A DNA stretch of 64,000 nt, taken from positions 372,001 through 436,000 of the forward strand of contig NC_087388.1 of assembly GCF_963675165.1 (NCBI RefSeq), given 5' to 3'. Each line of letters starts with the position of its first letter. The first letter of the stretch is position 1. Both the position numbers and the translations under genes were made by a program. Positions 15,401-27,000 of this stretch are shown in pieces. The stretch comes from Halichondria panicea. Lineage: Eukaryota > Porifera > Demospongiae > Suberitida > Halichondriidae. The notes under the pieces were generated by a model that had not been told where the DNA came from, did not search any database, and saw only the letters and a program-made list of their open reading frames with translations.

Positions 15401-18400
15401 AGAGCAGCATTCTTACTGGTGGAGGAGGCCTCGGCAAAGTCCAGCTGAGGTTCAATTCCCTATGCACACACACACACACACATTTCATTAATTTCAGGAT
15501 AAAAAGTTACTAGCTACTGTGATGATCCTTTACCAGACACACAAACATTGTATGTCTAGTCGCTTGATGCCCTTTACCCAATATACATATACAGGGCTAT
15601 AAGTACCGCAATCATCATGCCTTTACCTTGTAGTCCATTCTGAGCAGCCATGGCATTTCTTGCAGCAGAGAAGGACCAGTCTCCACAAAATGTACACATG
15701 GACTCTCAGCCTCGTCAGATAATACCACCGCCTCCTTCAGGTCAAAGTGGATCCTCACCAACATCTGCACATGGACGAGGGGACAGAGAGTGGGTCATAA
15801 TAATCTTATTGCATGGTGTTCCCCACCCCTTTTTTTGTCGAAAACAGGCCAGGAAATAACTTTTTGCTAAGACTTCTAAATCAAATAACGGGCAATCCAA
15901 ATTCCAGTTATGACGACTAAAAATACATGTACATGTACATGTGGTAAGTGCATGCATGTACATGTACATGTACACCTACTCACCTCCTGTAGTCTGTAGG
16001 GCAGTTTGTTGATCTCTAGAATGAGGTACTGGAAAGGTCTCTTTGTGGCTCTCTTGGGGTTCATGAAGAGTCGCAGCTCCTCCTCCGTGCTCGTGGGGCG
16101 GCAGTGGTACACTTCAAAGGCTTCAGGGACACCTCCATATATGGAGATGATGAGACGGAGCAGTTGGCCTTGAGTGAACGCTGCACAGTGAAACAGTCAG
16201 TACTTAGTGACTCAATCCGTGAAGTATTTTTATATTGGCTTAATTTGAATTTTATTATGTGACTTATAACCCGCATACAATGTCATACATGAAATTGATG
16301 ACCATAGAAACGGTTAGGAGGATACGAAATAATGGCCGTATGTGTACAGTAGAGAACCTGAAAGGTAGGTTAAGCTTCTGCTTGGAGGTACACTTCGAAA
16401 AGGTTCGATGTTATCAAGCGCTTCTTTCAATCACTACTATAATACAGTGGAGCTCTGATTGGCGGTAAAATTAGTCTAAGTTCAGAGAGGCTTACATACC
16501 AGCACAGGAGTGCAGAATATGAGTGGACTGCCCAGAAGATGAGGAGCGTGACACGGTGGAGGACACTGATCCACGACGCCGCCTCTTGAGAGAGTTGTTG
16601 GAGAGATCCAGGTTGGTGAGGAGAGACTTGAGGAAGGCTCCTACAACATGCATGGGCGTGCTACGCGTACGATCCTCCTTGAGATGGGACTGGGCCTCCA
16701 GCAGATCCTGTAGATATAATATTATTACAAATGTAGGCAAAAAAAATTTGTTACTAGGCAATTGTAAAACCACATAATTATGTAAACAGTCTAAAAATAT
16801 CTGCTGGCGTTCGTAAATTTTTTGTAGCTGAACATTTACATGTAGTGGCCACACCCACACTCTCCTCACAGCCTCACACACCACACACACCTTCACAGAG
16901 TTCCTGAGTTGTGCCTGAACGTGTGGTTTGTTCTCAAACAGGAAGCTCACATCCTGCACGACAGCAGTGAGGTTGGGCTGATGAGCGGTGAGGCCTTGAT
17001 ACAGATGCAACAGCTTAGGCACGGAGAAATAAAGCAGCTGTTCATACTCGGCTCTTAGATTAGCCACTTCCTTCTCCCAGGTGACCAACAGCTGAGCAGC
17101 ATCACTAACCTAGGGGGGGTAGTTAAACATCCGATTACTTGTAATAGTTAGACAAAACTGCACTTTGCACAACCGTCGTTTATTGAGGTATATGGTTCTT
17201 AAAAGAAGTATTTCCTCAGAATAACTTCTGCACAAGAAGTGGATACAGTAGTTTAGTAATTGCTTTCAAATGAGGAATAATGATTAAGAAAAAGATTATT
17301 AGCTAATGAACGTGCAAACCTGTGTACACAGCTACTATCTAGACAGCCCACACTCTAGACAATATACAGTGTGCACATAACATGCAAGTTCTTGTGCAAT
17401 ATCTGTGTGTATCAACTAGCTCACTATCTCATTGGCCTGGTCCAGAGAGAGGGAGCAGCGGAGGTTGGTCTTCATGGGAGAGCCCAGGAAGTTGGGATGA
17501 CCCAGCTCACGCAGTTTGGAGTACAAACCAAGCAACTTGGTAGCGGTCTGGAGAAAACAAAGATATTAACTACAGCACTGATAATGGTCAAGAGGAAGCA
17601 CAATACACAACATTGATAACTGATGACTATACATAAGTAGCAACTCTCTAATGGGATAGAACAAAAATTAACTCTCAAAAGAGGCTAAGAGAAATAAAAT
17701 CTATGTAGTACTCATAAACAGTAAAAAAAACATCAAAACAAACAAAAACCATCAACAGCTGCTCATATGTACCTGATTGATGTGCAGGAAATGGCTGATA
17801 TCGCTGCCAGCTTCACCCTCTGAGTCCAGGAACCCCAGCTTCATCACAAAGTCTCCAATTGCCTCGTGGTTCCGTCGATCCTCCGTGGGTTTTGAAGGGG
17901 ATTCCCCCACCTCCCCCACGTTCTGGTAGAGTGACGAGTGGGGTATGTAGTGCAGCTGCATGGAGCCACACACGTTGTTGAGAGGGGTGGAGCTGGCAGA
18001 GTACAGAAATGTGTAGTACCCTGAGGCTAGGATGCAACGTAGCTCGGTTGATACCCCCTGGAGAGTATCACCCTGGAGGGGGAGGGTTAAAAACACATTG
18101 ATTAAAAGTTGATTTGCTACTTTAAGACAGTTCAAATTACATTGGTTTCAGATATTTCCCTATGCTATAGCTTTAAAGTGATCGATGAATGCTTCACATA
18201 TGCACAAATAAAGATGATAGGGAAGTAGCAGCTATACTTTAAAAGTAAAGATTATAGGAAGTAACAACTATATTATATTACAAGTACGAACTCACTTCTG
18301 CTCTAGAGAACCAGAGTCGAATGAGATTGATGTTCCTGTTGACCGTGTCTAGTTGCCTGCGAGCATCCAGAGCGTTGAGGCTGGCCACAGACACCATCAA

Positions 18401-21400
18401 TGTCGAGAAATTTTGCTCAGTGTTTGTGAACGGCTTGATGAGCTTGAAGGCCGCGTAGAGATGATTTAATACAGCCTCATTGTACTCTTCGTGCTGAAGC
18501 TGTGTCTTGATCAATTCAAACTGCTGTTGAAACAGCTCTTGCCCTTGCTGACCAACAAACTGCTTCTCTTGAACTACAAATCGGTGGAAATCAGAGCTGT
18601 CCTGTACGGCACTAAATAGATCGAGGAAACGAAGGCTCTGGCCCGTTTCTAAACAGAGAGCCTTGGTGACGTTCTTCATTTTGTCAATGGCATCTTTGGC
18701 AGTGAGATCGTCTCTGCTCTCCTCCAAAGTTTCCACAAGTTCAGTGAGTGAGTTCAGATCTGGGTCGTTAAGGCAATTGGTAAGGTTGTACTGCTGGCAC
18801 ACAGAGTGGATCACTTGAATGTGACGCGTGTACTGGAACAGCTGTAGCATTGCTTTCACTCCATCCAATCCTTTGGCATTGTCCGTGTCAATTTTGGCAA
18901 AATCACTGTAAAGTGCGAGAATTTCAAACTCCTTTTCGATATCGAGTGATCGCAAACTGAGGGAGCCCTCGGCAACAATCTCAATGTACGAAGCACTACC
19001 TACAATCAGACGTTTTATGAAGTCCATAGTGTTCTCGAGTGCTCGTGCAAGGTGTGTGATGTGCACAGCTCTCACAGCCGGCTCATCCAGGGTGATGGAC
19101 TGGATCGAAAGTAGAGACGACATTGATGGTTGGGGGGCAGAGCTGGGTTCAATTGTTTTGTCCAGTTTTCTTAGCTGCAATTTGAGGTGTTTATCAAAAA
19201 TCTCACTCCCGCTAAGATAGAAAAAAGTCAGAAAGTCCAAATCTGTAACTGGTTCAATGAAACTAGCAAAAGCAGCCACGAGGTTTTTGAGAGCTGATGC
19301 CGTTAACTCGCGAGATATTTCCAGTTGGATTTCACCAGGGGGCAGGAAGTTGTTGCTGACGCTGGAGGGGATGGGGGTTTCCAGAGCGTTGCTACGACGT
19401 GTGTAGGGACTTTCCCCTGGAAACGTGACGTATTTCTTGATGGCTAGAAGAATCCTTGGCTCCAGATTTACTCCATACACAGAGAGGATGTGTAGCATTG
19501 AGCACCTAATGATATTGTGTAACGAGTGAGATAATATAATTATGACATTGTATCTAAGTACATGTACACAGAGAGTTACAATAATATAATACCACACACA
19601 CACCCGCCCACACCACACACACTCACCACTGCAAGGGACATCCGCCCACACACCACACACACACACTCACCACTGCAAGTCGGGACAACCGCTCACATAG
19701 CGCAGCAGGAACAGATTGAGCAACTCAAACTGCTGCAGAAACTCCTGTTTCATCATCTTCAGCTCATGATTGTCCATCACCAAGCCGCCAGAGTTGAGAG
19801 CCATTGCAGCACGGCTGATCTGACTGTACTGCTTTGAATACACAACCAGATCATCATAATTCACATCCCTCGATTTAAGCCTGTCCCTCCAGGTTCCCAA
19901 AACTTGCTGTGCTTGAGCTATCCACTTGAAAAATACGCCGACGCCTTCGTCAGTACATTGAGTGACTTCAGTAGACATCGAGTCTTCTGTTAGTATGCTC
20001 TTCGTTTCTGCATCCTCCTGTTTAGACTGATACACGGAGTAGATACGGCCAAGCTGGTCTATAAGAGAGTAGTAGATGGAAAGCCATTCTAAGTTCTCAG
20101 TGAGTGGCATCTTCAAGCAGCATGATCCGACCACACCCCAGCAGAAGGTGAGCTTTGAGGAGAGATCGTGGAGGGAATCCAGTCCACTGCAGATGGTGGA
20201 GACACAGTTTTTGAGGAGGAACTTCATCGATTTGCTCAGAGGTCCGTGTAGTGAACCTGACTCTGGGATCAGCTCCTGTGTGTGGGTGTGTGTGTGTGGT
20301 GTGTGTGTGTGTGTGTGTGGTGTGTGTGTGTGTGTGAGGGGGGGTGGATTTGTCGGTTTTATTTTTTATTCCTAATTAATTCAAGCCTCACAAACACGTA
20401 CACAGTTTAAAATCTAAATCTACAGTAATACAAAGCAAGTGCTTATAGCAGACTTAGTGATGATGTTATAAATTATAGCTTCCTAAGTCATAGTGTTCAA
20501 CTCCTTATTAGGATTTAGGGTACGTAGTTCGATCATTCCGTGCCAGATAGTACCAATAGAATTTGATTCAAGTAAAGGTTGTATATTCTCACCTGCTGGA
20601 GTACTTGCAGTACAAGCTTCTGGAACTCACTGTGCTCATCTATCAAGCGCTGGAGGAGGGAGGGAGGCAACAATCAGTAATCACTAAGTGTCAGAAATCA
20701 CAACTACACTGGCAGTAAATCTACAAGAATGTACAGTGTAGGAACAATAGCCCCCAACCAGAAACAGAAGTGTGTAGACAAGTAAAATCATGATCACACT
20801 ATAACTATACAGACAAATGAAGGCCACTCATACAAGCAACTCTTAAGATTCTCAACTATAAAACAGAAGCGTTTATCATGTACATCATATTCTGGTATCC
20901 TTAAAAAAGCTTTCTAAGCATGCGTACAATTGATGGGAACCAGCAGGGGGCAAATCATATCATGCTCATGTACATGCATACAGGAGTTAAGTGATCATTA
21001 GAGTGCTTGTGTGGACTCACCCAAATGGTCTGAATGTCGTCTAGCAGATCGTCACGCAACGAGTTCCTTTGAATGTAGTCTGACAGGAACTGGACAAACT
21101 CTTCGGGCACTGTCAGAGCGAGTAAGTCAATAGGGGCATCCCCTGAACAGATACTGCCTGCACGTACAAGAAAATGTATATAATTATTATTCATTATTCA
21201 TTTATGGAGACTTGACAGTGACAGACAGAGACAAAATTTGAACGTTATACACAGGCAGTAGGGATGAGCTGGCAGCCTAGACTATAATTAAAGAATAGCT
21301 GGGCAATAAATGGCGTATTGGAGTGAACGTACATGTACAAAATGTGGATGATCATACAGTATAATTACGAGTGATGCACAAAGATGGCTATTGAAGCTAC

Positions 21401-23958
21401 ACAGTAAGTCAACACACGCCCACACACCTTCATCGGGAGCGGTCACAAAGAGTTGAGGGACGTCCAATCGTAGAAGATCAAGAATGAATTCCTTGCTCCT
21501 GTTTTGGATGAGGTAGCACTGCGCCACTGACTGGAAGAACTCGAGCAGAAACTTGTGATGATGGGCATCGACAAATCTGTCAATGTGTAGAAGAAAGTTG
21601 GAAGAGAATCAACAACTACAGCAACTCTACTACAGCTATAATTTAAGGAGGTGATTTTTAGCGTTTTTTGGGAGGAAAATATAAGCGTAAAGGGACTAGG
21701 AAATTCCTTGGATGTGTGATGGTTTTAAAAATGGCTGCTTACCTCTCCACAAAGACACCAAAGAACTCCTTCCAAGTGTTGCTACAGATCTTGACCTCTT
21801 GGGGAATCTTGTACTGCTCCAGAAACTTCTGTACAATCTGAAAAGAGCAGATCGAAACACACAGTAAATACTATACAATGTAGTGAACATCTTTCAGCAG
21901 CCATAAACTTTAGTATCGTTTATCCAATGTCAAAATTTTTATGATTTTCTGAAAGCTTAAAAAGAGACCTTTCAATTGATCCAAAATTTGGTTGGGGCCC
22001 TAATTTGTCATTTTTCAGCCTTGAACCATGGGCTATTATCCATGGTATGCCCAAATTGGCAAATATTTTTATCTCTCGAATACAAACTTTGATGGTACCA
22101 TTTGAAAGGTCTCTTTCTAAGCTTTCAGAAAATCAGAAAATCGTTGAAATTGGACACTCAGAATTCATGTTATGGCAGCTGAAAGAGTCCCTGAGCCATT
22201 GATTACACACATGGGGACAGTGGGTACATTAGCAGCTACTACTGCACATGTGTGTGTATGTTGAGATCCAGCACAATTAACATACCCAGGGTGGCCAAAT
22301 GTAGAAGGCCTTGTAGACTTGCAGAAACTGCTCCACTGAGAGCTTGTCCAGGCTCATCTCCAGTTTGAGCACCAGCTACAGAGAGAGAAGAGAGAAAGAC
22401 AATAAACCATTTAATCCACCAGGTGGTGGGTGGAGTGGGCAATTGCAAACTACACATTATCTCATGACAATATTGGAGGTCCAACTAATAATATTTCTTA
22501 ATAATATGAACTGTGAAATGTACATGTAAAATATGTGTGTGGTGAAAAATAGAAGTTGTGGGTAATGATTTTCTTTAGATTGAAGGGCAGGCCACTCACG
22601 TCTCTCTTGATGGTTTCTTGATAGTGTTTCGTGACTCCGCCTGTCCTATGAGAGAGGAACTCCTTGAGACAAGCGTCTGCATTTCCCCCGATAATCTGGA
22701 CTGGTTCCAGCAGCACCATACACCACTCCTTGAGCTCTGTGTGGAGAGGTGTACTTGTCCACTGACGTTTGCGACTAACCTCCAGAACAGTGTCCAGGAA
22801 ACCAAGGCCCTGTGCACATAGGGAGAGAGAAGTGTTTGCAAACTGTTTAAAGATCGTGCAGGTGCAGGTACACTATTTTACACAAAATGAAGTTTCCAAT
22901 ATCGTATAGCGAGTAATTTTTTCAGTTGGGGCACATTTTCGTATGAACCACCAACTCGTATTCTAAATATCCGTACAGCTCAGAATAGTGACGTAGAACC
23001 TTACACATATCACATTATCGGATTAATGCTCTAAATATGAAAAATACTGAACCATACAAAAATTACCCGCTATATGGTATTTAACATTCCCCATGCCCGG
23101 ACTTACATCTTGCAGGATGAGTAGAAGTGCTTGTTCCTCTTGTGCTCGTCTCCAGCTCCCCGCCCCTGCCTGGCGATAACACTCTCGAGGGCGGGCTAAC
23201 AGATGGCGGACAAAATCCTCCTCTGGCAAAACGTACGGTTCCAACACAATCACAAACTCCCTGAGATCACATGACAAATCACATGATCATCACATGATAC
23301 TTATCGGTAGCAATAATAATGCTAAAAATTAATATATAGTGAAGTCATATAGAAGCTTTTTAGCAGAAACCATGTGAAATACATCCAATTTCGTTGCTTA
23401 GCTACTCTTATATGTGGTTGCTGAGGGCTTTGCCCACAACACAGGGGGGGGTCTATACATGTAGCAGGTGGGGGGTCCATGATCATATAATATAGCAGGT
23501 GGCTTGTATGGTGAAGTACTAATTGCTGATGTCAGCAATGGAGAGCTAATCAAATTAATTACACAGTACATATCACATACACTGAGGACATAGATACGCA
23601 CACATGATGCAAACCTCTATATCCATATCCACGGACACGTGTTTAGACACTTCATATACAAGTACAGTAAATAGAAGTACTACATGACATTCTGGATAGT
23701 CTGAAAATACCACACGACGTTCATAAGGTTTTGAACCAAACAGACATTGCATCCTATGTACCAACCATCCACGAATCACATATTGATTAATATACCTGAG
23801 TTGGTGAAATGGTCTGACTATGTTCTTGGTGGTGAGAACGTCTGCCATGTATGAGCTGGTGAAGGAGGTCTCGTCGGACAGCTGGAGGAGACGACCAAAC
23901 TCCACCCCTCTCTTGAGGCTCTGAATCACCTCCGTGTTGAGTTGAGTGAAGTTCTCAG

Positions 23959-24013
<55 letters not shown>

Positions 24014-27000
24014 AGTGGAGTGGGCAGATAAATAACGTACACAACTTGTGCGTGGATTAAACGTGCCAGCCTAATGGAATGAATCTGTATCAGCCATATT
24101 CTCTCACTACCGACATATATAAATATTTGTACAGCCCTATACTAGTGTGTACAGCTTGTAATTAAACGTTGAGTATATTTATTAGACAGCTCTTAACTAC
24201 ACGAAGGTAAGCAGCTTTACCGCAGTAAGGTTGTTCTTCCAGTAGTCGACCTTCTCCCTGGGTCCAGTGCTTCTCTGTGTGCGACACTTGTAGGCCGTAG
24301 CAACTGCAGCAAAGAAGACAACACACTTAACACTAGTTAAACCTCATGTTTAAGCAACTACTCTGCTCCCTGCATCACATGTGTCTTCTATTGTATAAAT
24401 GCAAACACACACGGCAAAATACAGCTTTGAATCATATTAAAAAAGCATCGACATACTACAGTGGGTATATTAATTTCGAGGGTATAAATGTACGCGTTTT
24501 TCATTGATTATAAGCATCTACTTTACCATGCATGCTGCAAAAAGGCTGCTATTCTGCGAAAATTAAATCTACGAAAACCATTCTAACGGTCTTTCCGCAA
24601 AAGTTTACACCCTCGAAATATATCCACTATACGGTATATTATTCTAGTTATCAATATAACAAGACGGACACAATGATTACAGACTGTTAGCTACTCACTC
24701 CAGAGCATTCTGTAGTAGACAGCCTTGTGTAGTGAAGCAGAGCCTTCCTGACTCCGCAAACTAAAGGAGAAGTTCATGAGAGCAATGCAGGCCTCCTCCA
24801 GCAGTAGGTACACTGAGGTGGTGCTGTTGTCTGACTCAAACATCAGGTTGGAGTCCTCACTGCATGCACACACACACACACACACACACAACACACATGT
24901 GAACATCTTGTAGGATTTTGCACAAGTAGGTGAAAATGTAGGTTCCAAATATCGAGCGGGTGAAAAATCACTCGCCAACCCGTACTAAAATAAACCCTGC
25001 ATCATGTACACTCACACTTTGAGGAAGAATGTCTCGAGTGTTTTGCAGATGGAGACCGGCTCCAGACGCTCAAACTTGTCCACACAGGTCCTCACAAATG
25101 GCCTCAGCTCATCACACAGATAGCAAGACTGCTTCCTGTGAGCGAGAAGAAAGGACACACTTCTGATAAGAGCTTGATTAACTTAAACATGTTTGGTAAA
25201 TTACATTGGGGGAAATTATTGCAGCCACTATAAATTATATGGGAAACACTTGGCTACAAAAGTCACCTAAAAGGTCTATATAATTATACACGCAGGAGCA
25301 TCTGACTGCATCATAATTATTATGCAAGGAAACTACTACATGTACCATCCAAACATAAGCTTGTAAGTGTGTACGTAGTATAGATGAGACACAGATTGGG
25401 GGGTGTGGGGGGGATGGGGGGGATGGGGTGGGGATAACGCACTTGTGTGCTCTGTAAGCCACCAGGAGGTAGAAGGGGAAGTCCCTGGCAAACATCTCGT
25501 CAATGTGCTTCATGAGCTTGTTGAACAGCAGGGTTCCGGACGTCTGCCCCCCACGCTGGATCTATGCAGGGGGTACAAGCAATACTCACACAAGTGCTAG
25601 TACATGTACACATTCTTCGAGTAACCATAACTTGAATTCTACTTGTGTCATTTTCTGATTTCTGAAAGCTTAGAGCAAGCTCTTTCCGATAGTATATTCA
25701 GCTCACAATTTTCGATTGGACCCAAATTTGGCATTTCCTATACTTGCCCTCTAACTATATACAAGCACAACAACTGACTCACCATTTGTTCGTACTGGTA
25801 GAGAATGGTCATGACGAGCTTGAACTTTTCCTCATCCTCCGATACACACACCGGACCACTGACGGGGAAAATAAGGTTCTTGATCTCTTCTTTCAAGTTG
25901 ATCACTGGTAATCGACGATTCTTTCTTCTGAAACTGAGCCCTGAGCCAGAGCAGATCGTGGATAAATTTATTTTCTTTGAAGTGTTGAAATAAGCTTACA
26001 GCAGCATGAAAGGTCCAACATATGAATGGATAATGGGCCTTTTTAACTTATGATATAATTACAGAGGTAATCAAAATATCAAGGGAGGAGTTAGCAGAGT
26101 TACACAGCTGACATTTAGGAGGGACTAAAGTGGCTTTTAGAGGTCACTAATAAGCTGTACATGTTTATACAATGCACTAGAATGTTGTTGATGGCGTTTT
26201 TTGGGACAAGGCCAAACAGTAAACCAGCTGTTTTAAGACGGTATCATTTACACATACACAGTCAGTGTAAGTCATCACAGTGTGTACAATACAATACTGA
26301 CAGCTAGCATTCTCAGTTACAATCACAACACGTATATAGCAGACACATGGTTTATAGGGAATAATAGTATTCAAGAGAAGCCACTTAATAAAGCATGGAA
26401 ACCACCAGTCAATGATTTAACTTGATGACAGATCATATCCAATAATTAAAATAGATCTCATAATTATAATTATACCACCTCTAAACCTTACCCACTATAC
26501 AACAGTGCAGATTATCAAGCATAATGTGAAAACTGTGCTATTGATTTAAACAAGCTTTAAGTACGTACCTCTCCTTCGTGTGCTGAGTGTCACGGTGGAC
26601 TCTGACCCCGGCGAGCTCCCGCCCTTAGGCTGGCGCTTGTACTCGATGTGAGGCTGGTTCTTTGTCTCCAGTTTAGCACTCAATTCTCCTGTTTCATGAC
26701 GAGTCACAAAATCTCTCAAACTTTTCCCGTCCTTGCCCGAAACGAGGGCTATTGGAAATGTAGTCTTTTTGGATCTCACAGCACCGTCCTCAATCTCTAT
26801 GGGTAGCTCCAAACTGTCCTCTGTGTTGATGAGAATGACAGCCACTGTGTATGACTTTCTGTACGTGCTGGCAATGGAGCTGAGGGTCTCTCCAGGCTGT
26901 AGTGTGTGGAGGCGAATATGCTGTGATTCGACCGGTTCCGAAGCAAGCAGTTTTGTCTCTATTTTGATGCCACTTTCCATGAGGGTTGTGAGAGCGTAGG

